Shown in pieces: positions 1 through 6,750 of a stretch of DNA of 44,245 bases. Under the pieces are notes generated by a model. That model had not been told where the DNA came from and made no database searches. It was given only the letters and a program-made list of their open reading frames with translations. The stretch is from positions 1 through 44,245 of the forward strand of contig NZ_JAPFGY010000029.1 in assembly GCF_026586795.1 (NCBI RefSeq). The letters are read 5' to 3'. Each line of letters opens with the position of its first letter. Within the stretch, counting starts at the first letter, position 1. The DNA is from Erythrobacter sp. WG. GTDB lineage: Bacteria; Pseudomonadota; Alphaproteobacteria; Sphingomonadales; Sphingomonadaceae. A program made the position numbers and the translations under genes.

Positions 1-330
1 GCGCAGCGCCGGCTCGAGCGCGCGCGGCTTGCGCCAGCCCTGGTCGAGCGCCCGCTGCGCCAGAGCCGCGACCGCCTCGCCGCGCTCGCCCGCGTGATGA
101 GCCAGCTTCACCCGGAAAAGCCGCTGGAGCGCGGCTATGCGATCATCCGCGATGCCTCCGGCAAGGCGCTGACCACCCGCGCCGAAGCCGCAGGCGAGGC
201 GCGCCTCGCGCTCCAGTTCCGCGACGGCACGTTGGATGCCGTCCCGGCGGGGAGCGCGCCGCCCACCGCTCCGGCGCCGCGCAAGCGGGCGGCCCCGACG
301 CCGCCTGCGCAAGATGATTTGTTCGGTTAA
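1..330 (+). CDS. xseA: Exodeoxyribonuclease VII large subunit, C-terminal end (5' truncated by window)
   Basis: The frame is open from base 1 and ends at TAA 328-330, so only about 109 C-terminal residues are present. The segment reads QRRLERARLAP...LRQSRDRLAAL, the basic coiled-coil tail of XseA, followed by the family's typical closing block PLERGYAIIRD and a strand-rich end (LALQFRDGTLDAVP). A low-complexity Ala/Pro/Arg linker and the terminal QDDLFG follow. The large subunit with XseB forms exonuclease VII, which degrades single-stranded DNA to oligonucleotides in repair; the catalytic part lies upstream, outside the window. Internal methionines (for example at 94) are not real starts. 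DUF2093 follows 24 bases later on the same strand, probably in one transcript. Confidence 0.9.
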   Translation, partial: AQRRLERARLAPALVERPLRQSRDRLAALARVMSQLHPEKPLERGYAIIRDASGKALTTRAEAAGEARLALQFRDGTLDAVPAGSAPPTAPAPRKRAAPTPPAQDDLFG

Positions 331-354
331 GCGGGCTCTGCTATCGAGCGTCCC

Positions 355-558
355 ATGCTGATGACCCCGTCCGACAAGGCCGCCAAGCTCTACTACGGCC
401 CCTCCAGCTTCCGCGTCCTGCGCCCCGGCAGCCACGTGCTGTGCGCCGTCACGGGCGAGGCGATCCCCTTGCAGGAATTGCGCTACTGGAGCGCCGAGCG
501 GCAGGAGGCCTATGCCTCGGCCGAGATCGCGACCCGCCGGCTGCTCGGCCAGGTCTGA
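355..558 (+). CDS. DUF2093 family small protein
   Basis: A 67-residue protein starting at ATG 355 (a second in-frame ATG lies at 361). It matches the DUF2093 pattern: a central K-LYYG-SSFRVLRPGSHVLCAVTG segment followed by IPLQELRYWS and a helical end. The single Cys-containing 'VLCAVTG' turn and the short length are typical of this family, which is widespread in Alphaproteobacteria and has no assigned biochemical role. It sits directly after xseA, an arrangement I believe is common in the group, so co-transcription is likely. No signal peptide or membrane segment is seen, so it should be cytoplasmic. Confidence 0.8.
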   Translation: MLMTPSDKAAKLYYGPSSFRVLRPGSHVLCAVTGEAIPLQELRYWSAERQEAYASAEIATRRLLGQV

Positions 559-614
559 TCTGGCGCAGCTTCCCGGTTGACCGGGACCGGCCGGTGCCCG
601 ATGGGCGCGGCCGG

Positions 615-1631
615 ATGTGGCGCCTCCTGTTCTTGGCCGTGGTCGTCGTGGGGCTCGCCCCCGGGACCTTCCTGCGCACCCCCATCGGAACCCGCGCCGA
701 TGTGGCGGTGGTGACCGTGACCCCGCGTGCCGACCGGACGGGTGTCTCAGGCGATTTGCGCCTGTCGGGTGTGTGGGAGCTGACCTCCCCGCACGGCTGG
801 TTCGGCGGCTTCTCCGCACTGGTGCAGGGCGACGGCGCGGCGTTGATCGCGGGGACCGACCGAGGCTTCCTGCTCGATCTCGACCTCGCCGGCGATGCGC
901 CCCGCGCGGTCCCCGGCAGCTTCCGCTTCGTCGGGATCACAGGGCGCGGCCGGACGGAGTTCGTCGACCTCGAATCCCTCACGCGCGATCCGGCGACCGG
1001 CACGCTGTGGGGCGGGTTCGAATACGAGAACCTGATCGTGCGCTGGCGGCAGGACGGCACGCGCACCATCACCGCGCCTCCGGAGATCGCGGACTGGGAT
1101 CTCAACAGCGGGCCCGAGGCGATGACGCGGCTCGCGGACGGTCGGTTTCTGCTGATCGAGGAAGGCAGCCATGAAGGCGTCCGGCGGGAGCACCAGACAT
1201 TCCTCTATCCCGGCGATCCGGCCCGGGGCGGCGCGCCGCGCCCCGCGCATTTCGCGGCGCCCGACTGGTACAGCCCGGTCGATGCGACCGGCCTGCCCGA
1301 TGGCCGGCTGCTGATCCTGCTGCGGCGCGTGCGCTACGCCATTCCGGCGCGCTTCGACACCGCCATCGTGATCGCCGACCCCGCGACGATCCGTCCGGGC
1401 GCGGTCTGGCAGGGGAGAATCATCCAGCGGCTCGCTGGCGGGATCTTCGCCGACAACTTCGAGGGCATCGCCTATGTTCCCTCTGCCGCCGATCCGGCCA
1501 TGGGGGATATCTGGCTGATTTCGGACAACAACTTTTCGGTGTTTCAGCGCAGCCTGCTGGTGCGCTTCGCCTGGCCCGGCGCGCAGGCGGCCCGGACAGA
1601 CGAAAAAGCGCCCGGAGGCCCGGACGCTTGA
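615..1631 (+). CDS. Esterase-like activity of phytase family protein (secreted)
   Basis: ATG at 615 gives 338 residues beginning MWRLLFLAVVVVGLAPG, a signal peptide or N-terminal anchor. The open frame extends further 5', but that part overlaps DUF2093 and lacks protein-like sequence. The body fits the phytase-like esterase (beta-propeller) family: FGGFSALV near the N-terminus, then AGTDRGFLLDLDL, DLESLTRDPATGTLWGGFE, NSGPEAMTRLADGRFLLIEEGS and the diagnostic DNFEGIAYVP...DIWLISDNNFS near the end. Conserved acidic and Asn residues in these loops usually bind metal in the family. Function is expected in the periplasm or on the surface; the substrate is unknown, and the family name does not prove phytate hydrolysis. 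It converges on rpmB across about 30 bases. Confidence 0.75.
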   Translation: MWRLLFLAVVVVGLAPGTFLRTPIGTRADVAVVTVTPRADRTGVSGDLRLSGVWELTSPHGWFGGFSALVQGDGAALIAGTDRGFLLDLDLAGDAPRAVPGSFRFVGITGRGRTEFVDLESLTRDPATGTLWGGFEYENLIVRWRQDGTRTITAPPEIADWDLNSGPEAMTRLADGRFLLIEEGSHEGVRREHQTFLYPGDPARGGAPRPAHFAAPDWYSPVDATGLPDGRLLILLRRVRYAIPARFDTAIVIADPATIRPGAVWQGRIIQRLAGGIFADNFEGIAYVPSAADPAMGDIWLISDNNFSVFQRSLLVRFAWPGAQAARTDEKAPGGPDA

Positions 1632-1662
1632 TCGCGATGCCTGTCCCGAAGGACGGCGCGGC

Positions 1663-1950
1663 TCAGGCGGCGGCCTGAGCCTTCACCAGCTCGCGCTTCA
1701 CCTTCAGCGCGGCGGCCGAAAGCTTGTCGTCGCTGGTCTTGAGCAGCCAGTTGTCGAGCCCGCCATTGTGCTCCACCGAGCGCAGGCCGTGGGTCGAGAC
1801 CCGGAACTTGAAGCTGCGCTCGAGCTTTTCGCTCATCAGCGTGACGTTCTGCAGGTTGGGCAGGAACACACGCTTGGTCTTGTTGTTGGCGTGGCTCACG
1901 TTGTGGCCGATCTGGCGGCCCTTGCCGGTCAGTTCGCAGATGCGCGACAT
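1663..1950 (-). CDS. rpmB: 50S ribosomal protein L28
   Basis: Ninety-five residues beginning [20 protein letters not shown], the invariant start of L28, followed by [14 protein letters not shown] and a C-terminal ribosomal segment with [19 protein letters not shown]. Length is normal for the long alphaproteobacterial form. The ATG at 1950-1948 is chosen because it begins the conserved motif and is preceded by a purine-rich GAGAAGAGA ribosome binding site; the open frame upstream to 2073 is not conserved. L28 is a structural protein of the large subunit. The gene appears monocistronic, with a divergent small lipoprotein gene about 260 bases upstream. Confidence 0.96.
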   Translation of the reverse strand: MSRICELTGKGRQIGHNVSHANNKTKRVFLPNLQNVTLMSEKLERSFKFRVSTHGLRSVEHNGGLDNWLLKTSDDKLSAAALKVKRELVKAQAAA

Positions 1951-2208
1951 GATGTGTCTCTTCTCGATAAAAACGGGCCCCGGGCTCGGGCCCAGGCAAG
2001 GAAAGCGGCGCGCATAACGGGGCAGACCCGAATCGTCAAGCGCGTTGCCGGGGCCGGGCGGGATCGCCGCCAACGGTTCGTCGCACGTGCGGCACCGCAG
2101 CGGGACCGACTAATCCATGTAATGGCCACAAGCCCGTCCGTTGGGCGCATCTGCGGGCAACCTGGCGGGGGCCACGCCCGCGTGCCAGGCCATAAAGGAG
2201 AACAGACC

Positions 2209-2451
2209 ATGAAGCGATTCCTCGTCACCGCCCTTCTCGCCCCCTTGGCAATCGGCCTTGCGGCGTGCGATGTCGACCAGACCAAGGAAGCCGAACTGCC
2301 CGAAGTCGAGGTCAAGGGCGGCCAGATGCCCGAATACGACGTCCAGCCGGCGGAGGTGGATGTCACCACCAAGAAGACCACCATCGAGGTTCCCGATGTC
2401 AACATCACGCAGCCCGATGCCAAGGGGACCCCGGCCACGGGTAGCGAATAA
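2209..2451 (+). CDS. Small predicted lipoprotein
   Basis: Eighty residues: MKRFLVTALLAPLAIGLAAC gives a basic N-terminus, a hydrophobic core and an LAAC lipobox, so Cys20 should be lipidated. The mature part is acidic and repetitive in style (ELPEVEVKGGQMPEYDVQP, then AEVDVTT and IEVPDVNITQP), suggesting an extended or beta-rich chain rather than an enzyme. The start is supported by AAAGGAG at 2193-2199, nine bases before the ATG. I do not recognise a named family; similar short VEV/PDV-repeat lipoproteins occur in sphingomonads. It precedes tadA by 21 bases and may share its transcript. Confidence 0.75.
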   Translation: MKRFLVTALLAPLAIGLAACDVDQTKEAELPEVEVKGGQMPEYDVQPAEVDVTTKKTTIEVPDVNITQPDAKGTPATGSE

Positions 2452-2472
2452 CCTATTGAAAAGGCGTGGGGC

Positions 2473-2928
2473 GTGACGGCGGCGGGGTTCCGCAGCTTCA
2501 TGCCCCGCGCATTGGCCCTCGCCCGCGCGGCGGCACAGGCGGGCGAGGTGCCGATCGGCGCGGTGGTGGTGAAGGACAATGCCGTCATCGCCGAGGCCCA
2601 CAACGCTCCCCGGGACCGCCACGATCCCACCGCCCATGCCGAGATCCTCGCCATTCGCCGCGCGGCGGAAATCCTGAAAGATGAACGCCTTGCCGGCTGC
2701 GAGCTGTGGGTCACGCTCGAGCCTTGCGCGATGTGCGCGGGTGCCATCGCCCATGCCCGGATCGCCCGCCTCTATTACGCCGCCGCCGATCCCAAGGGCG
2801 GCGCGGTCGAGCACGGGGCGCGGGTCTTCGACCAGCCCCAGTGCCTCCACCGGCCCGAAGTCTACACCGGCATCGGCGAGGCCGAGGCGGCGCAATTGCT
2901 GAAGGATTTCTTCCGCGAACGGCGATGA
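2473..2928 (+). CDS. tadA: tRNA-specific adenosine deaminase
   Basis: A 151-residue zinc deaminase of the CDA fold. The HAE motif (His55, Glu57, within PTAHAEILAI) supplies a zinc ligand and the proton shuttle, and PCAMC (Cys85, Cys88) supplies the other ligands. EVPIGAVVV near the N-terminus and the segment after PCAMC (ARIARLYYAAADPKGGAV) are typical of TadA rather than of guanine or cytosine deaminases. TadA converts wobble A34 of tRNA-Arg(ACG) to inosine in the cytoplasm and is usually essential. The start is GTG 2473; an in-frame ATG at 2500-2502 would give a version about 9 residues shorter, also long enough. It converges on the VOC gene. Confidence 0.93.
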   Translation: MTAAGFRSFMPRALALARAAAQAGEVPIGAVVVKDNAVIAEAHNAPRDRHDPTAHAEILAIRRAAEILKDERLAGCELWVTLEPCAMCAGAIAHARIARLYYAAADPKGGAVEHGARVFDQPQCLHRPEVYTGIGEAEAAQLLKDFFRERR

Positions 2929-2935
2929 CGGGCCG

Positions 2936-3322
2936 CTAGTCGACCGGCGGCACGCCCGGCGGATAGTAGGACACCTCCACCCGCAATCCATCGGGATCGG
3001 GCACGAACAACGCGGTGATCCCGGGCGGGAAGGTCTGGAGCCGGGCTTCGATCCCTTCCCTTTCCAACGCCTCGGCCAGCGCCTCGACCGCTTCCCGGGT
3101 CGGGGCGGCAAAGCCGAAATGGTTGAGCCCGGGCGCGTGGCGGCCATAGTCGCCCGTGCCTTCCTTCGCCTTCAGGAACTGGATGTGGAGGCCCCGATGG
3201 TTGGCCCAGATCCGGGGCTTCTTCTGCACGAATCCGAGGTGCGGCAGCAGGATTGCGTAGAACCGGGCGGCGGCCTCGGGATCGCGCGAGAGGATGGTGA
3301 GGTGATCGAGCGGGTAGGTCAT
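2936..3322 (-). CDS. VOC (glyoxalase/bleomycin-resistance fold) family protein
   Basis: A 128-residue single VOC unit of two beta-alpha-beta-beta-beta modules. The first opens YPLDHLTILSRDPEAAARFYAILL, with the His of the DH motif as probable metal ligand. The second contains GLNHFGFAAPTREAVEAL, again with a His, and ends with FVPDPDGLRVEVSYYPPG, where the Glu of 'VEV' is the usual last ligand. Known relatives include glyoxalase I, dioxygenases and antibiotic-binding proteins, so substrate and reaction cannot be told from sequence. The gene is divergent from the parS region and convergent with tadA, only 7 bases away. Confidence 0.8.
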   Translation of the reverse strand: MTYPLDHLTILSRDPEAAARFYAILLPHLGFVQKKPRIWANHRGLHIQFLKAKEGTGDYGRHAPGLNHFGFAAPTREAVEALAEALEREGIEARLQTFPPGITALFVPDPDGLRVEVSYYPPGVPPVD

Positions 3323-3373
3323 CGGCAGGCTCCCTGGACCTCCATTTCGGTTGCTCGGAAGCTGCGGTTACGC

Positions 3374-3395
3374 CGATGTTTCACGTGAAACATCG
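3374..3395. promoter_or_regulatory. parS: parS centromere site
   Basis: The 16-base TGTTTCACGTGAAACA at 3377-3392 is identical to the canonical bacterial parS palindrome, and perfect symmetry extends to 22 bases (3374-3395). ParB binds this sequence, spreads and directs origin segregation with ParA; parS sites cluster near the replication origin. No parA or parB gene is in the window. The site sits in the intergenic region between the VOC gene and the GFA-family gene, 25 bases before an 11-bp-period repeat. Confidence 0.92.
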
Positions 3396-3416
3396 CCGCT
3401 GGCAGGGGTTTACGTG

Positions 3417-3469
3417 GGGTCTGGCGGGGGTCTAGCAAGGGTCTGGCAAGGGTCTGGCAGGGGTCTGGC
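3417..3469. repeat. Five tandem copies of an 11-bp unit, GGGTCTGGC + 2
   Basis: The 9-mer GGGTCTGGC begins at exactly 3417, 3428, 3439, 3450 and 3461, an exact 11-base period. The second copy has one change (GGGTCTAGC). The two spacer bases vary (GG, AA, AA, AG). Eleven bases is about one helical turn, so all copies face one side of the DNA. The array lies between parS and the GTG start of the GFA-family gene. No known binding protein is recognised; slippage-generated sequence is the alternative. Confidence 0.85.
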
Positions 3470-3493
3470 GCAGACCACGGAGGGGCAAGCGGG

Positions 3494-3949
3494 GTGCAGG
3501 GCGAGTTGACCGGCGGGTGCCTGTGCGGCGCGGTGCGCTACACCTTGCGCGAGGGGATGCGCTTCCGGCCCTATGCCTGCCACTGCACCGATTGCCAGGC
3601 CCGCACCGGCAGCGCCTTCAGCGAGCATATGCTGTTCGCGCTGGCCGATCTCGCCATCACCGGCCCGCTCGACACCGGCACCGTCACCCAGCCGAGCGGC
3701 GCAGTCTCCACCATCACCGGCTGCGCGGTCTGCAAGGCGCGCATCCATGCCGAGAACGCCGCCCGCCCCGGCTTCGCGAGCCTGAGGTGCGGGACGCTCG
3801 ACCGCAGCGCCGAGGTGGTCCCGGCCGCGCACCTGTGGGTCCGCAGCAAGCAGCCGTGGATCGTCCCGCCCGAAGGCGTCCCCGCGCTCGCCGAACAACC
3901 GGGGAGCCAGGCCGAGTGGATCGCGCTGGTGGGGCCGGAGCGCCGCTGA
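3494..3949 (+). CDS. GFA/CENP-V family zinc-binding protein
   Basis: A 151-residue protein of the Gfa (glutathione-dependent formaldehyde-activating enzyme-like) family. The N-terminal GGCLCGAVRY holds the first Cys pair and ACHCTDCQARTGSAFS holds the second metal-binding Cys cluster. A further Cys pair lies in TGCAVCKARIHAENA, where canonical members usually read CxxCG. The fold is the Mss4-like zinc fold. Family members are often called S-(hydroxymethyl)glutathione synthases, but that activity is disputed and the substrate here is unknown. The start is GTG 3494, with a weak AGGGGCAAG ahead of it. The 11-bp repeat array ends 24 bases upstream, so it may lie in this gene's promoter or leader. 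Confidence 0.82.
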   Translation: MQGELTGGCLCGAVRYTLREGMRFRPYACHCTDCQARTGSAFSEHMLFALADLAITGPLDTGTVTQPSGAVSTITGCAVCKARIHAENAARPGFASLRCGTLDRSAEVVPAAHLWVRSKQPWIVPPEGVPALAEQPGSQAEWIALVGPERR

Positions 3950-3962
3950 ACCGCCGGCGCCG

Positions 3963-4379
3963 TCATTCGAAGACCGCAGGCCCGTCCTCCTCCGCGTCCG
4001 GCTCGCCCCGCAACCAGCGTGCGGCCTCGGGGGTGAGCAGGCTTGCCATCGCCACCGCGGTCAGCACCGGGCCGGTCAGCGCGCTCCAGTCGAGCATCGC
4101 CAGCCGCACTGCGCCCATGCCGAGCACCAGCCACCTCGCGAAAGGCGCGGCGAAGAGGTAGATCCACACCAAGGGGATCAGCGCGATGGTGAACTCCGCC
4201 GACAGGGCGACGATCGTCCAGTCGCGGTTCCAGGGCAGCCACGGGGCGTGCGCGGCATAGGCAAGCGCGGCCAGCGGCAGGTCGGAAAGGCCCCGCACCA
4301 GCCGCAGCACCGCCGCAGCGAGGAACGCGGCGGCGAAGACACGGATCGCCAGCGGCCGGGCCCCGCGCCGCAGCTTCAT
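3963..4379 (-). CDS. Small integral membrane protein coupled to nadC
   Basis: 138 residues from ATG 4379-4377, with about four hydrophobic segments: AIRVFAAAFLAAAVL; a short one around LPLAALAYAAHAPW; IVALSAEFTIALIPLVWIYLFAAP; and a C-terminal one, LTGPVLTAVAMASLL. The tail is acidic (EPDAEEDG). I do not recognise a named family. Its ATG overlaps the nadC stop as ATGA (4379-4376), so it is probably translated by coupling from the nadC message. A link to NAD synthesis is only suggested by this position. The open frame runs on upstream, but that part is the shadow of nadC. Confidence 0.65.
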   Translation of the reverse strand: MKLRRGARPLAIRVFAAAFLAAAVLRLVRGLSDLPLAALAYAAHAPWLPWNRDWTIVALSAEFTIALIPLVWIYLFAAPFARWLVLGMGAVRLAMLDWSALTGPVLTAVAMASLLTPEAARWLRGEPDAEEDGPAVFE

Positions 4380-5245
4380 AGCGGCGTGAAGTCCAGCCCG
4401 ATATCGGCGGCGGGCGCGCTTTGCGTCAGGCGGCCGACCGAGATGTAATCGACCCCGCTCGCGGCCTTGGCCGCAATGGTCTCGAGGTTGACCCCGCCGC
4501 TCGCCTCGGTCGCCGCGCGCCCCGCGACGATCCGCACCGCTTGCGCGAGGGTGGCGGCGTCCATGTTGTCGAGCAGCAGGTGGTGCGCGCCCGCCGCGAG
4601 CGCCGGTTCGATCTGGTCGAGCCGGTCGACCTCGCAGATGATCCGCGTGACCCCCGCCTCGCGCGCGCGGCGCACCGCCTCGAAGACGGAGCCGGCGACC
4701 GCGACGTGGTTGTCCTTGATCATCGCCGCATCCCACAGCCCCATGCGGTGGTTCTGCGCCCCGCCCATCCGGGTGGCGTATTTCTCGAGGAAGCGCAGGC
4801 CCGGAATGGTCTTGCGCGTGTCGAGCAGCGTGCAGGTCGCGCTGCCTTCCCGCATCGCCTCGACATAGGCGCGGGTCAGCGTGGCGATGCCGGAGAGATG
4901 CTGGACGATGTTGAGCGCGCTGCGCTCGGCGGTGAGCAGCGCCCGGGCGCGCCCTTCGAGGCGCATCAGATCGGTGCCGGGGGCGACCTGCGCCCCTTCG
5001 GCCACCAGCGTCTCGATCCGGCAAGCGGGATCGAGGTGGCGGAAGAAGGCCTCGGCGAGTGGCAGCCCGGCGACGGTGATCGCGTCGCGGCTGTCCATCA
5101 CGCCGGAAAAGCGCGCGTCCGCCGGGATCACGCTGTCCGAGGTGACGTCCCGCCCGCCGCCGGGCAGCCCCTCGCCCAGGTCCTCGGCCAGGGTTTCGCG
5201 GACGAATTTGCCAAGATCGAGGCCGGGGAGAGTGAACGCCGTCAT
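4376..5245 (-). CDS. nadC: Nicotinate-nucleotide pyrophosphorylase (carboxylating)
   Basis: 289 residues, the normal length for quinolinate phosphoribosyltransferase. It converts quinolinate and PRPP to nicotinate mononucleotide, CO2 and pyrophosphate in de novo NAD synthesis. Family signatures in order: EDLGEGLPGGGRDVTSD near the N-terminus; LLTAERSALNIVQHLSGIAT; the substrate-binding TRKTIPGLRFLEKYA (Arg/Lys-rich); GGAQNHRMGLWDAAMIKDNH; then LLDNM and EASGGVNLETI of the barrel. The start at 5245 opens MTAFTLPGLDL; the frame continues upstream but is not conserved. nadA and nadB are not in the window. It precedes the small membrane protein gene with ATGA overlap. Confidence 0.94.
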   Translation of the reverse strand: MTAFTLPGLDLGKFVRETLAEDLGEGLPGGGRDVTSDSVIPADARFSGVMDSRDAITVAGLPLAEAFFRHLDPACRIETLVAEGAQVAPGTDLMRLEGRARALLTAERSALNIVQHLSGIATLTRAYVEAMREGSATCTLLDTRKTIPGLRFLEKYATRMGGAQNHRMGLWDAAMIKDNHVAVAGSVFEAVRRAREAGVTRIICEVDRLDQIEPALAAGAHHLLLDNMDAATLAQAVRIVAGRAATEASGGVNLETIAAKAASGVDYISVGRLTQSAPAADIGLDFTPL

Positions 5246-5561
5246 GGGTCGCCTTGAAGAGAGTGCATCGCCGCCGCACGGGTGGGGGCCGATGCCGCTT
5301 GCCATAGCCAGGCCGGGGGCCGAAAGGCAAATCGCCGCGCAGGGGCCCGCGCGGGGCGCAAGGCCGGGCCCTGCCCGCGGGCGGCGTGATCCGCGCCCCA
5401 TCCTCGCCCCATTCCCCGCCAGCGCCCATCCTGCGCAATACTGACCGAAATCAAGTCCTTGTCGCACAGAGCCGACGTCCGACTGCTTGCCGCGAGGCGG
5501 GCTTGTCCTTAAGGTTCACCATGCCGCCATCTCCACAAGGGGATCGAGCCACCCGGACAGG
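5246..5561. other. Intergenic region between divergent nadC and TM2 gene
   Basis: 316 bases with no convincing gene. It contains GC-rich self-complementary stretches around 5330-5385 and a more AT-rich patch (5440-5465 and around 5510-5520) that could hold promoters for the divergent genes. No known riboswitch or operator consensus is recognised. Confidence 0.4.
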
Positions 5562-5909
5562 ATGATGGAACCACAGGACCCCGGGCGCGAGAGGATGCCG
5601 ATCAGCTATCGGCAGAAGATGCTGATCGACTTCAGCGCACGCAGCGAAGCGCCCGACATGGCGCTCGCCTATGCGCTGTGCATCGGGCTCGGCGTGTTCG
5701 GTGCACACCGCTTCTATCTCGGCGAGCGGCGGACCGGGATCGCGATGCTGGTGCTGGGGCTGACCGTGGCGGGGCTCGCCGTCACCCTGCCCTGGGCGGT
5801 CATCGACCTGGTCCTGATCCCGGGCATGATCGGCCGCCGCGTCGAGGAGGCACGCGGGCGGCTGACCGCGGAACTGCGCGCGCGGGTGGAGGCGGGGGAG
5901 GAGGTCTGA
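5562..5909 (+). CDS. TM2 domain-containing membrane protein
   Basis: About 115 residues from ATG 5562; ATG 5565 and ATG 5595 (MPISYRQKML) are alternative starts, and none has a strong ribosome binding site. The TM2 signature is clear: a first membrane helix ALAYALCIGLGVFGAHRFYL, whose GxFGAHRFYLG turn is the family hallmark, then RRTGIAMLVLG...TLPWAVIDLVLIPGM as the second helix, including the typical W-xxD motif. A basic/acidic cytoplasmic helix (RRVEEARGRLTAELRARVE) ends the protein. TM2 proteins are two-helix membrane proteins of mostly unknown role. It converges on the LytTR regulator gene. Confidence 0.8.
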   Translation: MMEPQDPGRERMPISYRQKMLIDFSARSEAPDMALAYALCIGLGVFGAHRFYLGERRTGIAMLVLGLTVAGLAVTLPWAVIDLVLIPGMIGRRVEEARGRLTAELRARVEAGEEV

Positions 5910-5943
5910 CCGGCCCGCCGATCAGACCTGCCCTGATCCCGGA

Positions 5944-6750
5944 TCAGTGGACGAAGCGCGCCACCACGTCGCGGTAGGAGCGGCTGACCTTCACCTCGGC
6001 GCCGCTGTCGAGCACCAGAAAGCATTCGCCGTTGGTGTGCGGCTTCACCTGCCGGACGAGATCGAGGTTGACGATCGTCGAGCGGTGGACGCGCTGGAAC
6101 TTCCTCGGGTCGAGGCGGCGTTCCAAGTCCTTCATGGTCTCGCGCAGCACCAGCGAATTGTCGCCGGTGGAGATGATCATGTAATCGCCCGCGGCCTCGA
6201 TATGCTCGATGGTGTCGACCTCGACGCGGAAGATCTGGCCGCGGTCCTTGACGTTGATGAGCTTCTCGAAGCGGTCGGCGCTCTCGGTCGGGCTCGCTGT
6301 GGTCTCGGCGAAATCGGCCGCGCGCTCGGGCGCGATCTCGGAAAGCACCTCGAGCAATTGCCCGGCATCCTCGGAGGATTTCTTCTCGGCAAGACGCTGG
6401 CGCACCCGCTCGATGGTGTCGGCGAGCTTCTGTTCGTCGACCGGCTTCATGAGGTAGTTGACGGCGTTCGCCTCGAAGGCGCGGATCGCGTGTTCTTCGT
6501 AAGCCGTGACGAAGACGAACAGCGGGGGTTCGATCTCCATCACGCCCTTGACGACGCTGAAGCCGTCGAAGCCGGGCATCTGGATGTCGAGGAAGACCAG
6601 ATCGGGCTTCTCGGTCTTGATCTTGCGAATCGCCTCGCGGCCGTTGGCGCAGGTGTCGATGATCTCGACGTCCTCGTAGGGCTGGAGCCGCAGCTGGAGG
6701 CCCTGGATCGCGAGCTTCTCGTCGTCGACAAGGATGGTTCTGATAGTCAT
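5944..6750 (-). CDS. LytTR-family response regulator
   Basis: 268 residues: an N-terminal receiver (about 1-125) and a C-terminal LytTR DNA-binding domain (about 160-268). The receiver has the acidic pair VDDE (Asp9, Asp10), phospho-acceptor Asp55 in LVFLDIQMPG, Thr/Tyr switch region FVTAYEEHA, and Lys in YLMKPVDEQKL. The LytTR part contains EVDTIEHIEAAGDYMII, RETMKDLERRLDP and FQRVHRSTIVNLDLVRQVKP, typical of this fold. It should bind direct-repeat promoter elements once phosphorylated. Its ATG overlaps the stop of the sensor kinase gene as ATGA (6750-6747), so the two form one operon and signalling pair. The linker between domains is Glu/Ala/Ser-rich and family-variable. Confidence 0.93.
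   Translation of the reverse strand: MTIRTILVDDEKLAIQGLQLRLQPYEDVEIIDTCANGREAIRKIKTEKPDLVFLDIQMPGFDGFSVVKGVMEIEPPLFVFVTAYEEHAIRAFEANAVNYLMKPVDEQKLADTIERVRQRLAEKKSSEDAGQLLEVLSEIAPERAADFAETTASPTESADRFEKLINVKDRGQIFRVEVDTIEHIEAAGDYMIISTGDNSLVLRETMKDLERRLDPRKFQRVHRSTIVNLDLVRQVKPHTNGECFLVLDSGAEVKVSRSYRDVVARFVH

Noticed and set aside
3417..3469. CRISPR array
   Set aside because: Units are only 11 bases with 2-base spacers and no cas genes; it is a simple phased tandem repeat.
3963..5438. A 491-residue minus-strand protein spanning the nadC region
   Set aside because: Only its last 138 codons look like protein; the rest is Arg/Pro/Gly-rich shadow of nadC in another frame.
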